A stretch of 18,737 bases of DNA from Actinomycetes bacterium (GTDB taxonomy: Bacteria; Actinomycetota; Actinomycetes; Actinomycetales; Microbacteriaceae): contig JAEWJG010000346.1 in NCBI GenBank assembly GCA_023386675.1, positions 1-18,737 on the forward strand, read 5' to 3'. Positions within the stretch are counted from its first letter, which is position 1. Every line of letters starts with the position of its first letter. Both the position numbers and the translations under genes were made by a program. Below the pieces are notes generated by a model, which was not told the origin of the DNA, did not search any database, and saw nothing but the letters and a program-made list of their open reading frames with translations. Positions 6,971 to 14,600 of the stretch are shown here, one piece after another.

Positions 6971-7204
6971 TCACGAGAGGGCCGCATCCCGAGAGGGGTG
7001 CGGCCCTTTCGCTGTCTCAGGGTGCCGCTCGTACAGCCGAGACCTCAGTACGCCGCCCAGCACACCGATGAACGTCGCTGCCAGTAACGCGGCATACGCG
7101 AGCCCGAACCCCGTCACACTAAAGCCGTTGGCCAGAGCCGGTGCGCCTGTGTCGGTCTGAGACGGGCCGTCCCGCCAGCGGACGCGACCGTCGCTGTCCG
7201 CCAT
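6971..7204 (-). CDS. Possible small single-helix membrane protein
   Basis: 77-residue frame facing glnA. The first 28 residues are polar or mixed, then comes one strong membrane helix (GFGLAYAALLAATFIGVLGGVL, split here only for description: about residues 32-53), then a basic tail (RSRLYERH). By hand count, 59 of 77 third codon positions are G or C, as expected for a real gene here. Against it: no clear ribosome binding site or -10 before ATG 7204, and the last 12 or so codons are the glnA terminator. It could be a true small gene or a remnant left at the edge of the island. No family is recognised. Confidence 0.35.
   Translation of the reverse strand: MADSDGRVRWRDGPSQTDTGAPALANGFSVTGFGLAYAALLAATFIGVLGGVLRSRLYERHPETAKGPHPSRDAALS
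6978..7012 (+). terminator. Rho-independent terminator of glnA
   Basis: A 13-bp stem pairs 6978-6990 with 6995-7007 (one G-U pair) around a GAGA tetraloop of the GNRA type, followed by a short T-rich tail (TTCGCTGTCT). It begins 20 bases after the glnA stop. It marks the last clearly core-type base sequence before the intermediate-composition region and the island. Confidence 0.88.
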
Positions 7205-7640
7205 ACCACCGGTCGGGATCGCCGGCGAGAATGGGCGCCGTCGGTCATGCCGATACTCCAGAGCGTCCTCTCACTCCGCCGGTATCGGCTCGAACCCGGC
7301 AGCGGGCCTGCGAGATCCCGCGCGCGAGCGCCGCGAGCGAGTCCGACCCGGTAGTAGATTCGCCCGTCGGTCGTGGATCGCTCCTCCCCCGACATAGCTC
7401 GTTATCGCCAGCCTGAACGAGCTGAATCCGATAACGTCCGCGGTGTCGGGATCCGCGAAACCATCAGAAAAGCTCGTCACACATGCCTGCTTGTGGCCGT
7501 CCATCTTCGACGCGCCCACCTCCTCGAGGAGGATCGGTTTTCGCGGAGTTGACTACGGTGATAGCGAAAACTTATGTTGGCGCGGCGCATTCGGCGCCAG
7601 CACTAGCTTCTCGCGACAACCAGTCTGTGGCCGCTGCCTC
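7205..7640. other. 436-bp stretch without a supported gene
   Basis: Several frames are open in both directions but none shows a domain, a ribosome binding site or consistent codon use. The stretch contains overlapping inverted repeats (7396-7436) and a 14-bp perfect palindrome, CCTCCTCGAGGAGG (7519-7532). A weak stem, GGCGC with GCGCC around 7585-7600, lies downstream of the ATPase stop in the minus direction and could help end that transcript. Base composition shifts here from core-like to A/T-richer, so the left edge of the island probably falls in this stretch. Decayed gene pieces are possible but not recognisable. Confidence 0.5.
7396..7436. repeat. Two overlapping, mutually exclusive inverted repeats
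   Basis: AGCTCGTT (7396-7403) pairs with AACGAGCT (7416-7423). CGTTATCG (7400-7407) pairs with CGATAACG (7429-7436). Both are perfect 8-bp stems that share bases 7400-7403, so only one can form at a time. No T-run follows. This could be an operator, a recombination remnant or chance. Confidence 0.5.
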
Positions 7641-10220
7641 CTAGTCCACCTCGGGAGTCATCCCGTTTCGGGTCGAGTCGTTGTGGAACAAGCTTCCGTG
7701 TCGACTGGAACTGCCATTGTTTGCCCATGGCGCTACACGGCGCTCCAGCTCCTCCACGGAAGTGTTTAGTGCAAAGCGATCGTTGTCGCGGATGGTGATC
7801 GCTCCGTTGCTTGCCGCCGCGAGCTGCTTCAGTGCGGTCCGCAGCTCCCCGCTGGACGCCGTTATCCCACCCAAGCCCAGTAGTGGGACAAGCATGTCGA
7901 TGCTCCTCTGTCGATCCGACGGACCCACCTTCTCGAGGTCGCGCAACGCACTGAGCATGTGCGCAGCCAGCGCCCTCGGCGCATTACTAGAATCCGCTAG
8001 CAACTCGTCCACGGCCGCCGCAACCTGTTCCGGCGTGAATCGGTTCAACACAATGTCGAGAACGGAGCGCGCCGTGATGTCGTACGTTGCAAGCGCTTCA
8101 ACGACGCGCGCTAACTGGTCAATCGTCCAGCAACTAATTCGAAGTTCTCGAGCCCGCTTTGCAGCAGCGGCATTGTTCCCCTCGCTACCTCCTGGATACG
8201 ATGGAGCGACTAGAAGGCAGGCGTCCGCAGCCTCGTCCTTCATATGCTGTTGAAGACCGGCGAAGTCGATCGCGGACAACGAGGGAACGCTAGCGCTTGA
8301 CTTTGCCTCCAGAGTTATTTTCTTCTGACCAGCCGGGTAATCGCTGAAGCGCGCAATTCCATCGGCCTTTCCGGCGTTTCCCACGTGTTTGGCGACGAAA
8401 CCTAGCGCTCGAGCGGCAATCACGAGTGCTACTTCGAGCTCATGCTCGGAGTCTTTCGCGTCGCGAAGGGAAGCCGCAATCGCCGCCGGAGAGTTGGTTT
8501 GCTCTCTCGCCAGGCTTCTGAACAGCCCATCTCGCCGTTCGAGGACTTCACCGACGAGCGCCGGAGAAAGGCCAACCTCTCTTAGGTAAACCTCGAGAAG
8601 CGCTTCCGCAGTGGCTAGGTTGTACAAGAGATCGCGCGACGCCGGGTTGTCCTTAAACGCTAGGGAAAGCTCGTGGTCAGCATTGACACGAAACACCCTC
8701 GACCTCGGGTCAAACGCCACAAGCCGTGCTTCGCGACCTTCTTGCTCTAGTTCAAAAAGGTAGGGAGCACGGGATTCAGTCGCGTACAGCTGTTGAGTCA
8801 GGTCCGACAGGTCGGCTGGGTCTGGTTCGCGCAGGTAGAACCACGATTCGTCAGCTTCACTGCCAGCTCCTTGAAGACCCTGATCCGCTTCGTCGTCACG
8901 AAGCAGTGCGTCCGCGACGGGCCGTTCGACAAACCTCGGGTAAACGTAACTGCGCTTGTCCTCGCGGCGTGTCGTTTGATCAAACCGAGCCCTCTCGTGC
9001 TCCAGGTAGCGACTGCGGGCTTCGTTGAAGATCTCAACTAGAAGGTCTTGCACCGCGCTAACGCGTTCCGAGATGCCGGCACCCTCGCGAGGAGCAGTAA
9101 GGTCCGCGTCCAGGTCGTCGACCTCGACGTCGGCGCGGAATCGGTTGAAAACTTCGTAGCTGAGAGGCTGGACGCCGAAAAGCGGATCGTCCTCAGCGAT
9201 CAGTCGCTCGCGGACTCTCACGAAGAAGCCGTGTGACCTAATGAGGTCTGCGCTCTTGCCACCGTAAATGGATTTGTCCGTCACAATCGCGGTTCCCGTT
9301 ACGCCGGAGGGAAGCAGAGCATTCGAAAGGCCGTCACGAGTACGGGACCAAACGAGCCCGGTCTTGGCTTCAAGCCTGTCGAGGCGATCCTGCGGTAGAT
9401 CTCCCACGGCAAATTCGACGACCGCCTCGTGTTCAGCCTTGCTTGATTCGACGCGCTGACCGTTAAGAAACAGCGTGAATTCGGAGATCGGCATGGCCGA
9501 GCTGAGAATCCAGCGCAACCGACGCGCCGAGAGCTTTGCAACGGCGGGCTTGAACTCCTCAAGGAGTACCAAAGTCCAATGCCGCGAGGGGGCTAGAAAC
9601 GAGTAAGCGTCCAGGCCATTAGCCTCCATAAGGACTTTGATCTGGGGCTGCTCTGTAACATCCTCTGGTTGAAGAGACTTGAGAGTCAGCTCGACTGGGG
9701 TTTCGTTAGTCCCGTCAGGCGACGATTTGAACGCTTCGTACGATAGTGTGACGGACAAGATTTCGCCCGTCCCCGTCGACGTAATGTATGTGACGCGGGA
9801 AGCCAAAGCGTACGTTGCGAGCTTGCCGATTCCGAACTTACCAATCTGCGTTCGGGACCTCGCTCGAGCGACGGTCTCGTCTCGCTTGTTCGAAGCACCA
9901 ACTCGCCAAAGATCAGTCAATCCGTCCACGTCCATGCCAACACCGTCATCCAGGACAGCGATGAGCTCTAGACTTTCCGCCTCGGTGCCCGGTGAAGCTG
10001 AAGGGACAAAGACCCAACAGTTGGCCGCATCCGCGTCAAATGAATTGACAACGAGCTCCTCGATCGCTTTCGAGGGACTGGTATAAAGCTGCTCACTCAG
10101 GAGCGTAATCAGCTCCCGCGACAGTCGCACGGTCACTGGCCCGCGATCCTGCCCTGCTGCACTAAGAGAAGCGCCCACCCCGATCTCCACGGTGTCCGGC
10201 AAAGCATCCGTATTTGTCAT
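7641..10220 (-). CDS. GHKL ATPase fused to a PD-(D/E)XK nuclease-like domain
   Basis: 859 residues. The N-terminal Bergerat-fold ATPase shows all three motifs: AIEELVVNSFDAD (52-64; Glu and Asn of the N box), DDGVGMD (91-97) and GKFGIGKLA (127-135). The stretch to about 410 (SHGFFVRVRERL, DADLTAPREG) resembles the MutL/MORC-type transducer region. Residues about 590-705 look like a PD-(D/E)XK nuclease: helix ELEVALVIAARALGF, then D620 in KADG, then E638-A-K640 in LEAKSS, then a strand LLVAPSYPG. A helical tail (730-830) may bind DNA or a partner. GHKL ATPases tied to nucleases and methylases are known as MutL-like components of restriction-modification systems. Ribosome binding site GGAG lies 6 bases before ATG 10220, 21 bases after the methyltransferase stop, so the genes form an operon. 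Predicted role: ATP-dependent restriction or sensing; unproven. Confidence 0.85.
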   Translation of the reverse strand: MTNTDALPDTVEIGVGASLSAAGQDRGPVTVRLSRELITLLSEQLYTSPSKAIEELVVNSFDADAANCWVFVPSASPGTEAESLELIAVLDDGVGMDVDGLTDLWRVGASNKRDETVARARSRTQIGKFGIGKLATYALASRVTYITSTGTGEILSVTLSYEAFKSSPDGTNETPVELTLKSLQPEDVTEQPQIKVLMEANGLDAYSFLAPSRHWTLVLLEEFKPAVAKLSARRLRWILSSAMPISEFTLFLNGQRVESSKAEHEAVVEFAVGDLPQDRLDRLEAKTGLVWSRTRDGLSNALLPSGVTGTAIVTDKSIYGGKSADLIRSHGFFVRVRERLIAEDDPLFGVQPLSYEVFNRFRADVEVDDLDADLTAPREGAGISERVSAVQDLLVEIFNEARSRYLEHERARFDQTTRREDKRSYVYPRFVERPVADALLRDDEADQGLQGAGSEADESWFYLREPDPADLSDLTQQLYATESRAPYLFELEQEGREARLVAFDPRSRVFRVNADHELSLAFKDNPASRDLLYNLATAEALLEVYLREVGLSPALVGEVLERRDGLFRSLAREQTNSPAAIAASLRDAKDSEHELEVALVIAARALGFVAKHVGNAGKADGIARFSDYPAGQKKITLEAKSSASVPSLSAIDFAGLQQHMKDEAADACLLVAPSYPGGSEGNNAAAAKRARELRISCWTIDQLARVVEALATYDITARSVLDIVLNRFTPEQVAAAVDELLADSSNAPRALAAHMLSALRDLEKVGPSDRQRSIDMLVPLLGLGGITASSGELRTALKQLAAASNGAITIRDNDRFALNTSVEELERRVAPWANNGSSSRHGSLFHNDSTRNGMTPEVD

Positions 10221-10241
10221 GACGGCTCCTGTCTGGTCTCG

Positions 10242-11531
10242 TCACCTGCGACGCAGGACGAGTACATGCTCCTCGTTTATGTCGGCTCCGTTCCGCCTTG
10301 AATAAGACATATACCGATTGCGGACGGGATAGGTGAGGTGCTGGTCGAGCGAGAACAAGCTATCGCTTAGCTCAACGAAGAGACTATCTGTGGGAATCGC
10401 GTCACCGTTCCAAGTGCTTCGGCCGACAACAAAGACAAGCGGCGAGCCAGGCTCAAGGACGGCGCCGAGGTTCATGAATACTTGGTTCATCATCGACATA
10501 TATGCGCGAAAATCCCGAGCTCGCTGCTCATTTTCCGCCGCCATTGCTCGCTCCCATTGAGCGGCCGCGGTTGTAGGAGACCAAGCAAGCGAGAGCGCAG
10601 GATGAGCTGCTGGCGTGCGAGGGGCGCCAATATATCGAGGTTTGAGTGCAAGGCGCTCCGTTTGACTCGGGGTGAGGTCTAGCCAAAACATCTCAAGCTG
10701 ATGGCGCCGATAGTAATCGACCGCGTTGTGATACGGCGGCGAAGTTATAACCGCGTCCACCTGCTCGGGCGGACGACTTGTGGTTGCGTCTGCCAGCGAA
10801 ACGGCAGGCGATGGAGTCTCCTTGTCGACGAGCGCATTAACTTCAGCCACAGCCGCCAACGCCTTTTGAGTTGCGCGGCGAAACAGCGCGAACGGATTGA
10901 TAATCCGCCCTTCAGCGTCCAGTCGTCTCATGTGTGCAGTGACTTCCAGGCCGGATACCGGCACCGGGTCCGCATTCGAGGAATTCCGGATGATCGATGC
11001 GAACAGTATGTACGCGAGCGCAAGCACGCTTTCTGAGGCTTCGGTGGAAGCAATCACCCTCTTCAACCGAGCCAGGTCCACTGCCACGTTATTGCGGAAC
11101 CAGTGCTTGAAATTTGGAATCGCGGGGAGTTGCAGGTCCCCCAGTTCGGATTCCATTTGAGATTCGGTCAGATCTTCCCACTGCAGCTGTCGGTAGTCAG
11201 CCTCGGCACGCTCAAAGTCAGAGGCGGCGGCATTGATCTGACCAAGCGTCTCTCGAACTTCTTCCAGCTCATATCGCCTAGTTTTCGCTGTTGCAATGGC
11301 GACTGCGAGAGGGTCAATGTCAGATCCAGAACTCCGTCTACCAGCTATAGACGACTCAAGAAGTGTCGTACCGCTGCCGCAAAACGGATCAAAGATAACC
11401 TGGCCTGGTTTCGTAAAAGCTTCGATTAGGGCGTCTACAACCGGAGGGTGAAACTTTGCCGGATATCGAAACAATCGATGCATTGACGGCGCGCGCCGTT
11501 CAAGTGGAATAGCTAATGGACTCGGCCGCAT
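10242..11531 (-). CDS. DNA amino-methyltransferase (N6-adenine or N4-cytosine)
   Basis: 429 residues. Motif X-like RYPAKFHPPVVDALIEAF (22-39), the AdoMet-binding motif I FDPFCGSGTT (47-56), motif II-like GSDIDP (69-74) and the catalytic motif IV TSPPY (263-267) are visible. About 205 residues separate motifs I and IV; this insert (about 85-258) is the likely target-recognition region, and the order I-insert-IV is alpha-like although SPPY is more typical of beta-class or N4-cytosine enzymes. The modified base and site cannot be read from sequence. Ribosome binding site AGAGGG lies about 4 bases before ATG 11531. It comes first in the operon, so DNA can be protected before the downstream ATPase-nuclease appears. 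Probably the modification half of the module, though an orphan role cannot be excluded. Confidence 0.9.
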   Translation of the reverse strand: MRPSPLAIPLERRAPSMHRLFRYPAKFHPPVVDALIEAFTKPGQVIFDPFCGSGTTLLESSIAGRRSSGSDIDPLAVAIATAKTRRYELEEVRETLGQINAAASDFERAEADYRQLQWEDLTESQMESELGDLQLPAIPNFKHWFRNNVAVDLARLKRVIASTEASESVLALAYILFASIIRNSSNADPVPVSGLEVTAHMRRLDAEGRIINPFALFRRATQKALAAVAEVNALVDKETPSPAVSLADATTSRPPEQVDAVITSPPYHNAVDYYRRHQLEMFWLDLTPSQTERLALKPRYIGAPRTPAAHPALSLAWSPTTAAAQWERAMAAENEQRARDFRAYMSMMNQVFMNLGAVLEPGSPLVFVVGRSTWNGDAIPTDSLFVELSDSLFSLDQHLTYPVRNRYMSYSRRNGADINEEHVLVLRRR

Positions 11532-11535
11532 AGAA

Positions 11536-11588
11536 CCCTCTGAATCTAACCGCAGATCAGGGAGCCACTGATCACCAGAGTGATCCTA
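11536..11588 (-). promoter_or_regulatory. Promoter/operator region of the methyltransferase-ATPase operon
   Basis: On the minus strand, TAGATT (11548-11543) is a good -10 that would give a leader of only about 5 bases; TAGGAT (11588-11583) is an alternative giving a leader of about 45 bases. Between them lie three GATC sequences (11555, 11570, 11582) in two linked palindromes: GATCAG (11555-11560) with CTGATC (11568-11573), and GATCAC (11570-11575) with GTGATC (11580-11585). The two share GATC at 11570-11573. The position fits an operator or a methylation-sensitive switch. No controller gene is seen in the island. Confidence 0.5.
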
Positions 11589-11598
11589 TCCCACACGT

Positions 11599-11632
11599 GG
11601 GCGCGAACGGTCTTGGCAACCAAAACGCGCCC
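11599..11632 (-). terminator. Stem-loop at the 3' end of glnE
   Basis: GGGCGCG (11599-11605) pairs with CGCGCCC (11626-11632), enclosing a smaller TTGG/CCAA stem (11613-11616 with 11620-11623). It touches the glnE stop codon. There is no T-run after it in the minus direction, so it may only slow or stabilise the transcript; read-through into the island operon is possible. Confidence 0.3.
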
Positions 11633-14600
11633 TACCCCGTCGGCGTCGGCCGCTGGGGCGCGCCGTAGAAGGCACGCTCGAAGACCTGGCGGGCGCGCCG
11701 CGTGACCGCGAGGTAATCCTCCTCCAGGCGGCTCGCGGAGCCCGGCGGGTACTCCATGAGCCGCGCCACGCCATCCAGGGCCACGCGGTCCGAGGGCAGC
11801 ACGTCAGCGGTCTTGTTCGTCCACAGAGTCATCGCCGAGCGGGTGCGGGAGGCGAAGATCCAGGCCTCGCGCAGGCGGGCGGCATCCTCCTGCGAGACGA
11901 AACCGTGATCGGCGGCCGCGCTCAGCGCGTCCAGGGTGGACGGTGTCCGCAGCGCCGGGACGGCGGCCGCGTGCTCCAGCTGGATGAGCTGCACGAACCA
12001 CTCCACATCGCTCAGCGAGCCGCGCCCGAGCTTCAGGTGGCGCGACGGGTCGGCGCCCTGCGGGAGGCGCTCGTTCTCGACGCGCGCCTTGATGCGCTTC
12101 ACCTCGCGCACCTCCTGCTCGCCGATGGATGCGGGATACCGCACCTCGTCGGCCAGATCGCTGAAGTCGGCGAGCAGTGACGCGTCGCCCGCCACGCCGC
12201 GGGCCCGCAGCAGAGCCTGCGCCTCCCAGGTGAGCGACCAGCGTCGGTAGTAGGCGCGGTACGACTCCAGCGAGCGCACCGGCGGCCCGTTCTTGCCCTC
12301 CGGGCGCAGCCCGATGTCGAGGTCGAGCGGGAGGCGGTTGTCCTCCGTCAGGCGGTTCAGTTCGGAGACGATGGCGAGGGCGGCGCGGTTGGCCGCCTCC
12401 TGCTCCGCCGCCAGGGGGCGGAACACGTACATGACATCGGCGTCGGAGCCGAAGCCGAGTTCGCGTCCGCCGAACCGGCCCATCCCGATCACGGCGAACT
12501 CGAGCTGGTCGGCGTCGTCGCGCGCGGCCCGGATGGCCCTCAGGACGCCGTCGATCGTGTTCTCGGTGACGTCGCTCAGTCCGCGAGCCAGCTCGTCGAT
12601 CGTGGCGAAGCCGAGGATGCCCGAGACCGCCAGGCGCAGGATCTCGCGCCGGCGCATGGCCCGGAGCGCTGTCGCGGCGGTGTCGACGGACTCGTGGCGT
12701 CCGAGGATCGCTGCGGTTTCGTCCCGCAGCAGGGCGGCCGAGCGCGGGCGCAGCTCGTCCTCCGATTCCAGCCATCGGGCGGACTCGGGGATGCGGCCGA
12801 GCAGCTCTCCCGCGAAGCGCGAACCCGACAGCACCCGGGTCAGGCGTTCCGCGGCGCCGGTGGAGTCGCGCAGCATCCGGAGGTACCAGTGCGTGCCGCC
12901 GAGCTCCTCACTCAGCCGGCGGAAGGTGAGGAGGCCGTAGTCCGGGTCGGGGCCGTCGGCGAACCACTGCAGCATCACCGGCAGCAGGTGGCGCTGGATG
13001 GTCGCGCGCCGCGAGACACCGGCGGTCAGCGCGGCGATGTGGGCGAGCGCGCCGCGCGGGTCGCGGAAGCCGATCGCCGCGAGACGGGCCTCGGCCTGGG
13101 CGCTGGTCAGGCCGACTCCCCCGGCCAGGCGCGCGTCCTCCACCGAGGTGGTCGCGACGGCGCTGAGCAGTGGACGGTAGAACAGCCGCTCGTGCAGCCC
13201 GCGCACGCGGTGCTTGATCTCGTTCCACGCGGTCAGCAGCTGGTCGGCGTTCGGCGCGAGGCCGGTGGCCCGGGCCAGGATGCGCACATCCGCCTCATCG
13301 CGCGGCATCAGGTGTGTGCGGGTCAGGCGCCGCAGCTGGAGGCGGTGCTCCATCAGGCGGAGCGACCGGTAGTCGCGCGAGAAGGCGGCCGACTCCTCCC
13401 GGCCGATGTAGCCCTGCGCGGCCAGCGCGGCGAGGGCCGAGAGGGTGTCGCGCTGCCGCACCTCCTCGTCCGTCTGGCCGTGGACGAGCTGCAGCAGCTG
13501 CACGGTGAACTCGACATCGCGGAGGCCGCCGGGCCCGAGCTTCAGCTGGTAATGAACCTCGTCGTCGGGGATGTTGTCGGTGACGCGCTCGCGCATCCGC
13601 TGCACGGACTCCACGAAGTTCTCGCGGGAGGCGCTGCTCCACACCTTCGGGGACAGTGCGGCGACGTACCGGGCGCCGAGGGCGGCGCCGCCGGCGAGCG
13701 GGCGAGCCTTCAGGAGCGCCTGGAACTCCCATCCCTTCGCCCAGCGGTCGTAGTACGCGAGGTGGGAGTCGAGGGTCCGGACCAGCGCGCCGTCCTTGCC
13801 CTCGGGGCGCAGATTGGGGTCGACCTCCCAGAGGCCCGGCTCGATGGCGGGCTCGTGGATGCCGCGCATCGTCAGCATCGCCAGCCGCGTCGCGATGTCG
13901 ACGGCGCGTCCGGGTTCGAGGCCCGCGGACTCGACGCCCTCGGTCACGAAGATCACGTCGACGTCGCTGAGGTAGTTGAGCTCGCGGGCGCCGGCCTTGC
14001 CCATCCCGATGACGGCGAAGGGCGTGGCGCGCACCTGCGCCTCCGGGTAGCGGCCGGGCCCGGAGCCGATCGTCATGCGGCGCGCGACGGCAAGGGATGC
14101 CTCCAGTGCGGCCGAGGCGAGGTCACTCAGGGCGGCCGCCACGGCGTCGAATCCGGCGACGGGATCGGGCTGTTCCAGGTCGAAGGCGGCCAGCTGCACG
14201 AGGCGGCGGCGATAGCGGATGCGCAGGGCGGTCCACGCGCGCTCGTCCGCGTCGGCGGCGAGGCCGTCGACGGCCCCCACCGCATCCAGGAGATCGGCGC
14301 GGAGCTCGTCGGCGTCCGGCAGCGCGGAGGCGGGGTGGGCCAGCGCCTCCAACTGGTCGGGCTGACGGAGGAAGAACTCGGCGATGCCCTCGGACGCTCC
14401 GATCACGCGGAAGAGCCGGCGCGCGTCCTCCTCGGTGGCGAAGCGGGCCCGCGCCCTGTCGGGCGCCTGCCGCACCAGCCGGAGCGCCCAGGCGAGCGCC
14501 GTGTCGGGATCGGCGGCCACCGAGATGGCGCCCGTCAACGCCTCCGGATCGAGTCCGGTGAGGTCGGCGAGCTCGTCGAGCTCCCCGCGGACCGCGCTGA

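Larger units (their letters stand above)
7205..11590. mobile_element. Accessory island (putative restriction-modification/defence) between glnA and glnE
   Basis: glnA and glnE are adjacent and convergent in M. tuberculosis; here about 4.4 kb intervenes. The inserted genes are A/T-richer: 31/60 GC at 8281-8340 and 33/60 at 10681-10740, against 46/60 at 13681-13740 in glnE. The right edge is sharp, near 11590-11630. The left edge is blurred within 7205-7640. No integrase, transposase, tRNA, flanking direct repeat or terminal inverted repeat was found, so the way it arrived is unknown. The gap between two converging 3' ends is a place where insertion harms no promoter. Confidence 0.7.

Noticed and set aside
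7285..7302. tRNA T-loop-like sequence on the minus strand (GGGTTCGAGCC)
   Set aside because: The bases after the loop do not pair to make a 5-bp T-stem, and no anticodon or acceptor arm can be placed, so this is not a tRNA or an obvious attachment site.
7443..7769. Plus-strand 108-codon frame across the end of the ATPase gene
   Set aside because: It overlaps the true C-terminus of the ATPase, has no ribosome binding site and has no recognisable features.
7641..11531. Chaperone HtpG (Hsp90) or MutL as identity of the GHKL protein
   Set aside because: The GHKL motifs are shared, but the rest lacks Hsp90 middle-domain features and the MutL endonuclease motif; the C-terminal D...EAK site and the methyltransferase partner point elsewhere.
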